From a virus, in IMG/VR virus record IMGVR_UViG_3300042924_008490, positions 1 through 64,000 of that record: a DNA stretch of 64,000 nucleotides; one strand, written 5' to 3'. A model generated the notes under the pieces. That model was not told the DNA's origin. It made no database searches and saw only the letters and a program-made list of their open reading frames with translations. A program made the position numbers and the translations under genes. Below are positions 33,552 to 42,293 of the stretch, piece by piece; positions within the stretch are counted from its first letter, which is position 1, and every line of letters begins with the position of its first letter.

Positions 33552-34991
33552 TTACCATTTTCTTGAGGATGCCAATTTTAAACTTGAATATAAATGTGCT
33601 CTGCAAGCCCAATATCCTGCCTTTGTTCTATCTTTCTTTTCAGAGCATTTATGTCTCTTTTGAAAATTACTTGCTGCACCTTTGTTCGCATTTCTAACAC
33701 GATAACCTTGAGCTCCAAATCTAATTCTCTTTACATTCCCTGAAGGAGCTTTGACATATACTGCAAACTTTTTACCTGCAGCAGCCTGTCTAAACGGTCT
33801 ATTAAGGGTAACTTTTTTTCCTTTGTATGTTGCTTCCTGAAGAACCCATTGATATGATTCATTTAGAACTCTATCATTTATCAAATCAAGTTTTAAATCT
33901 TCAAAGGATTCTTTAATTCTTTTTGGTTTACCTTTTTTCTTTTGGTATCCTGATGCAACAGATTTTTTTCCATCGAGACCTTTTACCTGTCCTTTGCAGA
34001 CTTTAACTGCAAAAGAATTAGCATAGATACTTGGATACACATCAAACTTCTCTTTTGCAGCATCCTTTCCTCTTGCACACAATTCTGTTTCGTTTATATT
34101 CATTTCTTCAGATTCTTTATAAGTTGTATAATGAGGAGTTTTACCTTGTCTTGGTTTTTTTTCTGCAGCCCTCTTTTTTCTTACCATTGATTGTTTTTCT
34201 TTTTTTGAAAATGATGAAGCTATCTTTGGAGTTTTACTGTTTACTTTTTTTGAAGGTCTGCATTTAGGATAAGCACCTTTATCAGCATCACTTCTTCCAC
34301 ATTCAGGATGTTTACCATCTACTTTTCTTGAGACATCTACCCATTTTTCTTTGAACCATCTTCTTAACCCTGTGAGATTTTTTGATTCATTTAAATTTAA
34401 TTTTCTCAATTGAGGTATATACTCTTTTGCCATGTCTAAAAAATATGGAAGGATTTTTTCAGCTATTATTCCTTCAGCAGTAGCAAAAGCTTCCTCATCA
34501 ATAATATTTTTTCCTTTTTTGTCACTTATAACTAAATCTTTAGTATACCACTCTTCATCTTTTTCAAAGACATGTTTTGATAATATTAAACGAGTCAAAT
34601 GAACACATTCATGAGAAATTTGCTCTATAATCGCTTCTAATACACCTGATTTTTTAGCAGCTCCTGAAAGGCGAGTACCGTTAGTCCAAAAGAATATATC
34701 TTTACCTCCATTCATAACATTACATAATCCATAGACATACGCATCATCAGGAGTTTCTTTAGATTTTTCTGCATCTTTTAAAGTTAAGCCTGAAAATTTT
34801 TCAATATCTTTTCCGAGTTTAAATAAACCAATACTATCTTTAGACATAGCTAAAGTAATTTCTTGTTTAACTTTACCTATGTCTTTATTCCAATCAATTT
34901 CAAATTCAATTACTATTTTTTTCTTTTGAATTTTATCTTCTTTTGATTGGATTTCATTTATAGCTTCTTTTATGAAAGATTCAAAATCCAT
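33552..34991 (-). CDS. Zincin-containing polyprotein-like virion protein with phage capsid-associated modules
   Basis: 479 residues in modules. 1-20: tag MDFESFIKEAINEI. 25-195: metalloprotease domain with HECVHLTR (HExxH, 127-131) and EEAFATAEG (166-174) as likely third ligand. 203-285: DUF5872-like module (LRRWFKEKWVDVSRK, HPECGRSDADKGAYPKC). 302-345: ELCARGK ... FDVYPSIYANSFAVKVCKG, found in phage virion proteins. 387-479: KVTLNRPFR ... KRHKCSEKKDRTKAGYWACRAH, a basic Cys module also common in phages. [LI]xE sites (LNE202, INE301, IKE361, LNE378, LQE386) lie at the module boundaries. I infer that the prohead protease cuts it into several packaged proteins. A TATTTATA element precedes it. 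Confidence 0.7.
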   Translation of the reverse strand: MDFESFIKEAINEIQSKEDKIQKKKIVIEFEIDWNKDIGKVKQEITLAMSKDSIGLFKLGKDIEKFSGLTLKDAEKSKETPDDAYVYGLCNVMNGGKDIFFWTNGTRLSGAAKKSGVLEAIIEQISHECVHLTRLILSKHVFEKDEEWYTKDLVISDKKGKNIIDEEAFATAEGIIAEKILPYFLDMAKEYIPQLRKLNLNESKNLTGLRRWFKEKWVDVSRKVDGKHPECGRSDADKGAYPKCRPSKKVNSKTPKIASSFSKKEKQSMVRKKRAAEKKPRQGKTPHYTTYKESEEMNINETELCARGKDAAKEKFDVYPSIYANSFAVKVCKGQVKGLDGKKSVASGYQKKKGKPKRIKESFEDLKLDLINDRVLNESYQWVLQEATYKGKKVTLNRPFRQAAAGKKFAVYVKAPSGNVKRIRFGAQGYRVRNANKGAASNFQKRHKCSEKKDRTKAGYWACRAHLYSSLKLASSRKW

Positions 34992-35002
34992 TTATTTTTA
35001 TA

Positions 35003-35010
35003 TATAAATA
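35003..35010 (-). promoter_or_regulatory. Late-promoter-like element TATTTATA
   Basis: GATATTTATATATAAAAATAA on the minus strand, 12-19 bases before the zincin gene start. A second partial copy lies at 35023-35036. Confidence 0.6.
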
Positions 35011-35046
35011 TCTACTTTTTTATATATAAATATAAATAAACAAAAA

Positions 35047-35078
35047 AAAAGACCCCTAAATTTCTTTAGAGGTCTTTT
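35047..35078 (-). terminator. Terminator after the major capsid gene
   Basis: On the minus strand the stem AAAAGACCTCTAAA / TTTAGGGGTCTTTT closes on a GAAA tetraloop with one G-U wobble and is followed by a T run. In the plus direction the wobble becomes an A-C mismatch, so it is directional. Confidence 0.82.
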
Positions 35079-35099
35079 AAATTTCAAATGAAATTTTGA

Positions 35100-36923
35100 C
35101 TATCTCAATTCACGAGTGTCGAATGTAGGAATGTTATCTACAACAACTCTTGCAAAATAATGATTGTTAATGTAAGCAGTAGCGTAGCGAGTAGTGATAC
35201 CTTTTACATTTGTGAAAGTATGAGGGTCAGTCAAAGTTGGAGTTAATTGAAGTGGTACATAAGGAGCATAGATGTATCCTGTGTCAAGGATAGAGCTACC
35301 TTTGTGACCAATCAAAATGTCACCTGCTTTTGCATATGGGTCAACATATACAGTGTAACGACCACTCAAAGTACCGATTCTACGCATACCCAAGTTGTAT
35401 TTGTCATCATCCACGTTACCGTTAGAAACCATGAAGTTTTCAAGGTCATCGAACAATGCAGAAACCTCAGTAGAAACTACGATAAAGTTAGCACCGCCAC
35501 GAAGAGTAGATTTGTGGATTTGAGCAGAAAGTTGGTTGATACGAGTGATAAGAGTTTGTTTCCACTCTTTCTCAGTGTATTTTTGAGAACCTTGATATTT
35601 CCATCCCAAGAAGTCCCAACGAAGAGTCCAAGCAGCACCACGCTTCAATTCACGAAGAATTTCACGGTCGATTTCCATAGCGATTTGCTCAGAAAGAAGA
35701 GCAGTAAGTTCTGCTTCAGCATCAATGTTATGATAAGCATTAACGTCTTGAGCAAGTTCAGGACTCCAACGAGCACGAAGTTTGCGAGGTTTAACAGTTA
35801 CGTTGATTTTCTCAATTGTAAATGTTACTTCACCCATTTCTGTTTCGTATTCAAGGTCATCATAACGTCTCCAAACGAAAGCGATATCTTCTGCAGCAAA
35901 AGTAGTACCTGATGCAGCACCGATGTAACCATCAAATGTAGGACAACCAACACAGTCAGGATTAGGTTGAGTCAAATCCAATTCAATGTAGAATGTACCA
36001 TTAGGGTCACACCAATCAGACCAATGTACAAGTCTTTGACCATATTTTTGAGCCACTGAACGGAAAGGAATAACATCACCTTCGTTGAAGATAACATTTC
36101 CGTTAGGGTCAAGAAGTGGAGCAACATTTGCCCAAATAACAGTGAAAGAAGCAAGGAATTCTTGGTTATCAATTTCAAGACCTTTTCCACCACGACCACC
36201 CAAACGAGCAGTGTGACCTTTAGAAGAAGAAAGATTGCTATTATCAAAACCTGTAACACCAAATTTAACGTGACGAAGTGAACCATCAGTTGCAATTGCA
36301 GGAGTGTAAGTTGTCCAACAACCGTTTACATCCAAAGAAACTGCTTCACCTGTAGCTGTAACAACAGTGAATTTACCTTTAGAGAAATCATATGTACCAT
36401 CATCATAGAAACGGTCATACAATGATTTGCAACCTGTGAAAGTGGTATCAGAACAGTTGTGACCGCTGATACATGCAGGAAGGTTAGCAATTTGTGAAGT
36501 ATGGCTTTGAACTTCATAACCTGTAATAGGGTCAACAGTTACAACTCTATCAGAAATCTGAGGATAGTAGAAGAACAATGTTCCTGAAGGATGTGTCATC
36601 GCTTGTACAGATACGATATCGTTAGCAAGCAATTTAGAGAAAATTCTGCGAATCATAGGAAACGCAACTGTTTCAAAAGAACCGCTTGAAGATGAATCAG
36701 TTTGCTCATTAAGAATCTTAGCTTGATTTTCGAAAAGCAAAGCGATATTGTCTTTTACGTGACCTTTAAGTCCACCAAGCCAATTCACACCTTCTTTAAG
36801 GACTTGACCTCTTTCGTTGATAACTCGACCAACGTTTTCATAACGCTCCGTAATTTCTTGACGAAGTGAGCGTTCTCTATTGGTAGTAATATTACCAAGT
36901 TTGTTAGAAGAAATAATACTCAT
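35100..36923 (-). CDS. Major capsid protein, T4 gp23-like (HK97 fold)
   Basis: 607 residues. Gp23-type signatures are FETVAFPMIRRIFSKLLAND (about 82-101) with VQAMTHPSGTLFFY after it, the spine-helix region QIAMEIDREILRELK, NFIVVSTEVSALF, and the C-terminal GDILIGHKGSS and YIYAPYVPLQLTPT. The N-terminal 70 residues are charged helix, with a likely prohead-protease site ILNE before QTDSSSSG (about residue 72), equivalent to the T4 propeptide cut. Codon use is the most GC-tolerant of the window (many GTA, CGA, ATC), as expected for the most expressed gene. No promoter element lies directly upstream, so it is probably transcribed from the scaffold promoter. Confidence 0.93.
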   Translation of the reverse strand: MSIISSNKLGNITTNRERSLRQEITERYENVGRVINERGQVLKEGVNWLGGLKGHVKDNIALLFENQAKILNEQTDSSSSGSFETVAFPMIRRIFSKLLANDIVSVQAMTHPSGTLFFYYPQISDRVVTVDPITGYEVQSHTSQIANLPACISGHNCSDTTFTGCKSLYDRFYDDGTYDFSKGKFTVVTATGEAVSLDVNGCWTTYTPAIATDGSLRHVKFGVTGFDNSNLSSSKGHTARLGGRGGKGLEIDNQEFLASFTVIWANVAPLLDPNGNVIFNEGDVIPFRSVAQKYGQRLVHWSDWCDPNGTFYIELDLTQPNPDCVGCPTFDGYIGAASGTTFAAEDIAFVWRRYDDLEYETEMGEVTFTIEKINVTVKPRKLRARWSPELAQDVNAYHNIDAEAELTALLSEQIAMEIDREILRELKRGAAWTLRWDFLGWKYQGSQKYTEKEWKQTLITRINQLSAQIHKSTLRGGANFIVVSTEVSALFDDLENFMVSNGNVDDDKYNLGMRRIGTLSGRYTVYVDPYAKAGDILIGHKGSSILDTGYIYAPYVPLQLTPTLTDPHTFTNVKGITTRYATAYINNHYFARVVVDNIPTFDTRELR

Positions 36924-36959
36924 TTTTGATTATTTTAATTTTTTGTTTACGTGTTTTTT

Positions 36960-38336
36960 TTAAAGGGTAGATTTATAATTCATCAATCGTAAAATCTGCG
37001 CTTGCTCAGGGTCATTGACATAAGCTTTTTCTTCTTTTACAACTTTCTGTTTGTTAAAATCTACAGCTTCATTAATGTTTACATTTAAAGTTTTCTTTTG
37101 AGTTCTTTTACCCAAAGATTCAGTCAGTATTTTGAAAGTCATTTCAGATTCTTTTAAAGTTTTAGCAGAATCAAATTCTTTCAAAATGGCAATTTTTTCT
37201 TGTTTTGTAGTTGAATGTTCAGTGAAAAGTCTTGAAACATATGCAAGATTACTGTTTACTAAAGCAACTTGTTTGGTTTGTTCAATCATTGATTTTAATG
37301 CTGCAATTGATTTTGTTTCATTAATTTTCAATTTTTTGTTCTCAGCAATCAATTGGTTTAGTCGGTTTTTAAGTCTACGATTTTCGGCAACAGCTTTTAA
37401 TTCGTATGTTTTACCTGTTTTAGGGTCTGTCATTTGACTCGGTTCTAATTCCATCTCATCTAAACCTTCCATACCTTCCATTTCATCTAATTCGATTTCA
37501 AGAGTAATATCTTCATCTTCATATATATCCTTAATTTCCTCTTGCTTCATGCCTCTTCCATGTTTCATAGGATTTTTACCTCTCATTTCAGCTTTCAACC
37601 CTTTCATCATTTCCATAAGTACAGTTTCGTCAATTTCAAGTTCTACATCTTCATCTTCCATAGATGAACCCATGCCTTTTGACATTCCTTTTGAGCCACC
37701 TGAAACCTTAACATTGTATGTTGGGTGTTTTACCACCTGAATAACCACATCTTCAGCCGAATTCTCAATGAACTCCATTACATCATTGATTTCTGCATTA
37801 GTCATATCCGTGACTTCTTCTTCATCTTCATCCGCTGTGTATTCACTACCATACATATCTTCATCTTCTTCAGAATAATCTTCATCTTCTTCATCTTCAT
37901 CCGCTGTGTATTCACTACCATACATATCTTCATCTTCTTCAGAATAATCTTCATCTTCCTCATCTTCATCCGAATAGTCTTCTTCCTCATCTTCATCCGA
38001 ATAGTCTTCTTCCTCTTCTTCTTCCTCTTCGTCTTCCTCATCAGAAGCTAAAGGTTCACCTGTTTCAGCATCGACTTCTTCTTCAGAATAAAGTTTTTCC
38101 ATTTCTTTCATCAATTTAGCAGCTTCAGCAGCTTCTTTAGGACTCATTCCTTGCTCTTGCGGATTAACTGCAGTATTAATTTCCTCTTCTCCTACCGCTT
38201 CTTGAATAAAGTTACGAACAGCAGAAGCCATAGTATTTTCGATTACTATTTTTTGATTATTATTAACACGTTTTTCAGTTACCTCATTTAACGTGCTTGC
38301 TTGAATTAGCAATTCTTCTAATAAATTTTTTGACAT
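36960..38336 (-). CDS. Prohead core/scaffold protein, gp22-like, very acidic
   Basis: 458 residues. Position before the capsid gene and after the protease matches T4 gp22. It has a tag-like N-terminus (LLEELLIQASTLNEV), a long Glu/Asp tract (about 95-175) with a perfect duplication of a 23-residue unit, a Met/Gly-rich middle, and C-terminal coiled-coil segments (ENRRLKNRLNQLIAENKKL, about 330-350) followed by LTESLGKR and NINEAV. The many [LIM]xE sites fit complete degradation by the prohead protease after assembly, as happens to gp22. Longer than T4 gp22 (269 residues) mainly because of the acidic tract. Confidence 0.8.
   Translation of the reverse strand: MSKNLLEELLIQASTLNEVTEKRVNNNQKIVIENTMASAVRNFIQEAVGEEEINTAVNPQEQGMSPKEAAEAAKLMKEMEKLYSEEEVDAETGEPLASDEEDEEEEEEEEDYSDEDEEEDYSDEDEEDEDYSEEDEDMYGSEYTADEDEEDEDYSEEDEDMYGSEYTADEDEEEVTDMTNAEINDVMEFIENSAEDVVIQVVKHPTYNVKVSGGSKGMSKGMGSSMEDEDVELEIDETVLMEMMKGLKAEMRGKNPMKHGRGMKQEEIKDIYEDEDITLEIELDEMEGMEGLDEMELEPSQMTDPKTGKTYELKAVAENRRLKNRLNQLIAENKKLKINETKSIAALKSMIEQTKQVALVNSNLAYVSRLFTEHSTTKQEKIAILKEFDSAKTLKESEMTFKILTESLGKRTQKKTLNVNINEAVDFNKQKVVKEEKAYVNDPEQAQILRLMNYKSTL
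37819..37957 (-). repeat. Perfect 69-bp tandem duplication in scaffold gene
   Basis: Two copies of a 69-base unit encode the 23-residue acidic segment containing EDMYGSEYTADEDE. Near-identity at DNA level points to a recent duplication. Confidence 0.85.
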
Positions 38337-38352
38337 TGCTTTTTGTTTTATT

Positions 38353-38360
38353 TATAAATA
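38353..38360 (-). promoter_or_regulatory. Late-promoter-like element TATTTATA
   Basis: AAATATTTATAAATAAAACA on the minus strand, 17-24 bases before the scaffold gene; probably also serves the major capsid gene. Confidence 0.6.
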
Positions 38361-38389
38361 TTTTGTTATTTTGAAAAAATCCTAATTTT

Positions 38390-40246
38390 CTAAAATTTAT
38401 CAAGAAAACTATTGAATACATTGTTTATTTTATCGACTTTTTGTGGACTTCTACCCTTTAACATATAATCCCACATATCTCCATTCTTTTTATGTTTATT
38501 AAAATCTGCTTCAACATCATAACCTTTTACATCTAAACTTTCTTTAAAAGGTTCTGCTTTACTTTTATCTGAGAATACCCAAGAACCATTTGTACTTGGA
38601 GTGGTAACAAAGTCCCAACAAATCAATTCAAAATCATCTTGAACAATATTCTTTCCTCCTTTTGATTCTAAACTGCCTACACCACGACTTGAAACTCCAT
38701 ATTGGAAACCATGCATAATGTCATGAGCAACTTTATCCGCAGGATGAGAAATCACACCTGTTTCGATATATCCTTTGGTTATTGGCAAATAAATTTCACC
38801 CATCAAGTTTCTTCCTTCCCACCAAAGATTTGTTACTCTCATTGAAACCTCTTTAATTGAAATAATTGCACTATTTCCTGACCAATGAGTTTTTCCATTT
38901 TGTCTTGCAAAAAAAGTATGATTTGGAACATTTACACAATAAACATTACCTTCATAATCGAATTCTTCAACGTTTAGAAAATCTTTGTTTAGAAAAATGC
39001 CATTACAGTTAGATATATTTAAATTATAAATATCATTTGAATTACATGCTTTAATTACACGCACATTACCATTCTCATTAATTAATCTATCTTTTTCAGT
39101 TCTTTTATCTATAGTAATATTACCTGATTTTCCAATTTTCAATAAGACTTCTTGAAAATCTTCCATTAATCTTTTTGAAGTTGAAAAAATAGATTTTTGT
39201 TTACCATTTCTTATTCTACCATCACCCAAATGAAACCATTCAAATAAAGCATTTAAAGCTTCAAAAGACATATTTTTTATTTCTTCAGGAATATATTTAT
39301 TTTTTGCAACACCTAAAGGTTTTAAAAAATTATATAATCTTGCATCAATAATTTCAAAAACAAAACCTCCAATTTTTCTTTCACGTTTATGATAGTGAAA
39401 ATTTAAAGATTTTAATAGATTATCTATTTTTTCTACATTATCAAGTTTATTTTGATATATAGATATTTTATACGAATTTTTTGATGTTGAACAACAACCT
39501 TCAGCTAAATAAATACCCATAAACGAAGCAAATAAAACCTCGTCTAAAACTAAATCTTTAAATTGCTTTTTATAAAATACTTTAGAAACTCTCGAATGAA
39601 AATTTTTAATTTTAGAAATTGTAAAGACTCCATTTTTACCTAATTCAAAATTTCTTGCCCTTTTAGGTATAAAATGTTTAGACATATCAGTTATTGTTCC
39701 ATCAAAAATTTCTTGTGCAGTGATAAATTTTTGATTTCTTTTTCTATCGTATACAGGAAATTTATGATTAGGTGTAACTTCACAATCAATATTCAACCCC
39801 TTTAGACGAATCATTTTTCCTTTATAAGGTTGAACTATTTTTTTATTAATTTTTTCAACAGAAATCGAACCATCTAATTTTAACGTATAAACAGATTCAT
39901 TTCCTTTTAAATCTTTAAAAAATTTCCAACCTTCAGTTGTTAAAATTTCAGCTCCTTCACTATAGCAATCAGGATGGTCAGTATGACCTGCTGATGCACC
40001 CATTTCAACTAATTTCATATAATTATCAGCTTCCCTTTTAAGCAATGCTTCAGGATAAATACGACCGTTTTTATTTTCAACTCCGTATTTTTGCATAACT
40101 CCATATAACTTAGTGCGAACAATTCCTTTTTCAGAACCTTCTTTCATTTCCCTAAGAAAATGAGTATTATCACTTGGGCTAATAAAGCCTGCATCATATT
40201 CAATTAAAAGACCATAACCTGTCTTACCTTTAGAAAGTGGTTTCAT
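38390..40246 (-). CDS. Prohead protease (T4 gp21-like) interrupted by an intein
   Basis: 618 residues as encoded; 253 after splicing. Extein parts: residues 1-93, with KNGRIYPEALLKREADNY and GHTDHPD, and residues 459-618, starting SAIISIKEVSMRVTNLWWEG and containing the catalytic-Ser region YGVSSRGVGSL (about 518-528). Joined, GHTDHPD-SAI restores the conserved catalytic-His motif of this serine protease family (S77-like), which matures the head by cutting after [LI]xE. The intein occupies residues 94-458 (separate entry). Without splicing the active site is split by 365 residues, so head maturation should depend on splicing. It lies upstream of the scaffold and capsid genes as in T4. Confidence 0.9.
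   Translation of the reverse strand: MKPLSKGKTGYGLLIEYDAGFISPSDNTHFLREMKEGSEKGIVRTKLYGVMQKYGVENKNGRIYPEALLKREADNYMKLVEMGASAGHTDHPDCYSEGAEILTTEGWKFFKDLKGNESVYTLKLDGSISVEKINKKIVQPYKGKMIRLKGLNIDCEVTPNHKFPVYDRKRNQKFITAQEIFDGTITDMSKHFIPKRARNFELGKNGVFTISKIKNFHSRVSKVFYKKQFKDLVLDEVLFASFMGIYLAEGCCSTSKNSYKISIYQNKLDNVEKIDNLLKSLNFHYHKRERKIGGFVFEIIDARLYNFLKPLGVAKNKYIPEEIKNMSFEALNALFEWFHLGDGRIRNGKQKSIFSTSKRLMEDFQEVLLKIGKSGNITIDKRTEKDRLINENGNVRVIKACNSNDIYNLNISNCNGIFLNKDFLNVEEFDYEGNVYCVNVPNHTFFARQNGKTHWSGNSAIISIKEVSMRVTNLWWEGRNLMGEIYLPITKGYIETGVISHPADKVAHDIMHGFQYGVSSRGVGSLESKGGKNIVQDDFELICWDFVTTPSTNGSWVFSDKSKAEPFKESLDVKGYDVEADFNKHKKNGDMWDYMLKGRSPQKVDKINNVFNSFLDKF
38873..39967 (-). other. Intein with LAGLIDADG homing endonuclease in the prohead protease
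   Basis: 365 residues. Cys1 begins CYSEGAEILTTEGWKFFKDL (block A); GLNIDCEVTPNHKFPVY is block B with TxxH; NVYCVNVPNHTFFARQNGK is block F; the end is THWSGN before Ser+1. Penultimate Gly replaces the usual His, as in several phage inteins of the W-S/T-G-N type. The central region has two LAGLIDADG motifs, FMGIYLAEGCC and FEWFHLGDGRI, both with their acidic residue, so the homing endonuclease may be active. Insertion is between Asp93 and Ser of the catalytic HPDS motif. Confidence 0.9.
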
Positions 40247-40259
40247 TAACTATTTTAAT

Positions 40260-40267
40260 AATAAATA
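40260..40267 (-). promoter_or_regulatory. Late-promoter-like element, variant TATTTATT
   Basis: GATATTTATTATTAAAATAG on the minus strand, 14-21 bases before the protease gene start; one base differs from the common form. Confidence 0.45.
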
Positions 40268-40285
40268 TCTAATAAAATAAAAAAA

Positions 40286-40316
40286 CAATAAATATTACAA
40301 GTTGTAATACTTATTG
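40286..40316 (-). terminator. Rho-independent terminator
   Basis: On the minus strand, stem CAATAAGTATTACAA / TTGTAATATTTATTG with one G-U pair and a minimal loop, followed by seven T. It ends the 40679 gene just before the protease promoter. Confidence 0.8.
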
Positions 40317-40325
40317 CTCCTTTAT

Positions 40326-40679
40326 TTACCGTTTATCCTGAGACATTTCAAAAATCTCATTTGAATCAAAATAGTTATTTAAATAATTTAAATATGATTC
40401 AGTATCAATATCTTTTTCTTTTTTCATTAAAGTTATGTAACATTTCATATAAGATTTTTTGCCATAACTTATTCCTGATACTCTCAAATCTAAATCTATA
40501 ATGTATTCATCAATACTTAATCCCGATTTCAATTGAAAAGTCAATTGTTTTAAATCTTTTTCAATCCGTTTAACAATTGACTTATAATCTCTTTCTAAAT
40601 TATCTTTTGGAGTTAACCAAGCTTCTAATTTTAAATTGTAACAATCTTCTGATATTTCGGTAATATTTCTGAATAACAT
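40326..40679 (-). CDS. Hypothetical protein in the head module
   Basis: 117 residues, alpha/beta: strand-helix-strand with SIVKRIEKDLKQLTFQL (about 33-49) and long beta strands (YIIDLDLRVSGISYG, KCYITLMKKE). Not recognised. It occupies a place between portal and protease where T4 has the core genes 67 and 68, but composition is not core-like. A TATATTAATAAAA element precedes it and a terminator follows, so it is a single-gene unit. Confidence 0.5.
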   Translation of the reverse strand: MLFRNITEISEDCYNLKLEAWLTPKDNLERDYKSIVKRIEKDLKQLTFQLKSGLSIDEYIIDLDLRVSGISYGKKSYMKCYITLMKKEKDIDTESYLNYLNNYFDSNEIFEMSQDKR

Positions 40680-40720
40680 TTTTTTTTATTAATATATAAT
40701 AAAATTTGTATTATCCAAAA

Positions 40721-41563
40721 TTATTTTGTATATTCAATCATTGATTCAGCCATTTTAATTAATTTAGGCTGAGGACTTACATCACTTTTATCTGAACGAT
40801 ATGAATTATGAGTGAATACTCCTTTCTGACCTGAAAGAGCTTTTTTGCTCACTTTGAAGAAATCATCATAACTGTAATCTACAGGTATTTGAAATCTTAA
40901 AGCATTTAATAAAGTCCAATATTTCAAAGCTTTAATTTCAGCATCAGTATAGGTTTCGTAAAATTTGACATATTTGTAATTTAATTCAATAGCCTTTTCT
41001 GCAGGAACAACTGCATTTGCCCATGAATAATATTTGCCATCTTTGAATGTTAAAGAACCCCAATTACAAACTTCAACTGCAACTGCAGCTTGGTCTAATT
41101 CAACATTGTTTGCAACTCTTCCATTTACATATTTTAAAGGAACTCCATTCTTGATAAAAATATCAGATGTACAACCAATAGAAGCTGCCCAAAAAGATTC
41201 ATCAAATCCTTTTGAAACTGTACCATCGTCTGAAATTCCAATTGCAGTGGCAACATGAAAAACTTTATCATTCATCCACCACTGAAACATTCCTCTTGCA
41301 TTGTCCCACCCTGCACTATGATGCCAAATAATTTGGTTTTTAGGATGTACTGTTTTAATATAATGTCCTTCAAAATTAATATTTTCAACTTTCAAAAGAA
41401 TACTATAAAGTTTATTATAAGACATCATCCCAAATAATCCATCAGCAGTCAATCCATTTCTCTTTTGAAAATCCACAATATCTACATAACCTAATTCAGT
41501 CAAAAGATTAAATAAAATATTCTTATGAAATCCACTTGTACTGCTTGTAATTACACCTACCAT
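40721..41563 (-). CDS. N-acetylmuramoyl-L-alanine amidase with peptidoglycan-binding domain (endolysin)
   Basis: 280 residues. N-terminal peptidoglycan-binding_1-like helix pattern: IVDFQKRNGLTADGLFG (29-45). Amidase_2-type core from about residue 70: IIWHHSAGWDN (78-88) supplies the first zinc His, EVCNWG the central strand, and THNSYRSDKSDVSP (about 254-267) the second His and the catalytic Lys/Asp pair. It cleaves the amide bond between MurNAc and the stem peptide. No signal peptide, so it is probably released through a holin or acts in the virion. Finding it between portal and protease is unusual for T4-like gene order. TATAAATA lies 9-16 bases upstream. Confidence 0.85.
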   Translation of the reverse strand: MVGVITSSTSGFHKNILFNLLTELGYVDIVDFQKRNGLTADGLFGMMSYNKLYSILLKVENINFEGHYIKTVHPKNQIIWHHSAGWDNARGMFQWWMNDKVFHVATAIGISDDGTVSKGFDESFWAASIGCTSDIFIKNGVPLKYVNGRVANNVELDQAAVAVEVCNWGSLTFKDGKYYSWANAVVPAEKAIELNYKYVKFYETYTDAEIKALKYWTLLNALRFQIPVDYSYDDFFKVSKKALSGQKGVFTHNSYRSDKSDVSPQPKLIKMAESMIEYTK

Positions 41564-41574
41564 TTTTTTTATAT

Positions 41575-42267
41575 TTATACTAACTGTTTGTTGAAATCAT
41601 GAAGTCTTATCATATCATTGATAAAATTATTTTCATTATAATTCATTGAAAAAACAACATCTTTCGTTTCATACATTTTTATCTTTGAACTATCATCTTC
41701 ACAGTTTGAAATATGTTTATTAATCAAAGTAATGCAAGTGCTTTTTGCAGTTTCAAATAACATACTTCTTTCATTTTTTGGAGTAGATACAAATCCTTCT
41801 ACAAGAATCTTATCAGCATCCTCTAAAACCTCAAAACTTTCACTTAATTTTTGAACAGTTTCTTTGAGATTTTTTAGACTGATATTGGATTCTAAAAGAT
41901 TATTACGGACATTAGCATACGCTTCGTTATATTCCATTAAATTGAAAGGATTTTTTTCTTCAAATAAAATCTTTCCAATACTATTGTAAATTTCTTCATC
42001 AGATTTAATAGGATTATTGAAAGGGAATTTTATTTTAGAATAATTTATTTCCTTTGCAAATTCAATATTTTCATTTATGAAATTATCAACATTTTCTTCT
42101 GTAACTTTACCCCTTTTCAAATTATCTACAATAGCATAAAGCGTATACAATTCTTTATTGGATTTTATTTCATTAAGAATAGTTGAAGTGGTTTTTTTGT
42201 CATTTTTTTCATATGACTCTTTCAAAATTGATTCAAACCCTTGAACTATGAGTGCGTAATTTTTCAT
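41575..42267 (-). CDS. Helical protein downstream of portal, possible prohead core component
   Basis: 230 residues, nearly all helix, charged. The N-terminus ALIVQGFESILKESYEKN looks like a T4 capsid-targeting sequence with an LKE site; FEEKNPFNLMEYNEAY, NLLESN and LVEGF give more. Position after the portal gene matches T4 genes 67/68, which make small prohead core proteins degraded by the protease. No sequence family recognised, so this is a positional assignment. A TATTTATA element lies upstream, so it is expressed separately from the portal. Confidence 0.5.
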   Translation of the reverse strand: MKNYALIVQGFESILKESYEKNDKKTTSTILNEIKSNKELYTLYAIVDNLKRGKVTEENVDNFINENIEFAKEINYSKIKFPFNNPIKSDEEIYNSIGKILFEEKNPFNLMEYNEAYANVRNNLLESNISLKNLKETVQKLSESFEVLEDADKILVEGFVSTPKNERSMLFETAKSTCITLINKHISNCEDDSSKIKMYETKDVVFSMNYNENNFINDMIRLHDFNKQLV

Positions 42268-42279
42268 CTTATTTTTTAT

Positions 42280-42287
42280 TATAAATA
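42280..42287 (-). promoter_or_regulatory. Late-promoter-like element TATTTATA
   Basis: GATATTTATAATAAAAAATA on the minus strand, 13-20 bases before the start at 42267. Confidence 0.6.
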
Positions 42288-42293
42288 TCTGTT

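Noticed and set aside
37725-38051. Long plus-strand frames opposite the acidic scaffold gene, and the like at 47598-48074 opposite the acidic heptad repeats
   Set aside because: They are shadows of Glu/Asp/Ser-rich codons read on the other strand, giving Ile/Phe-rich nonsense without promoters or coupling.
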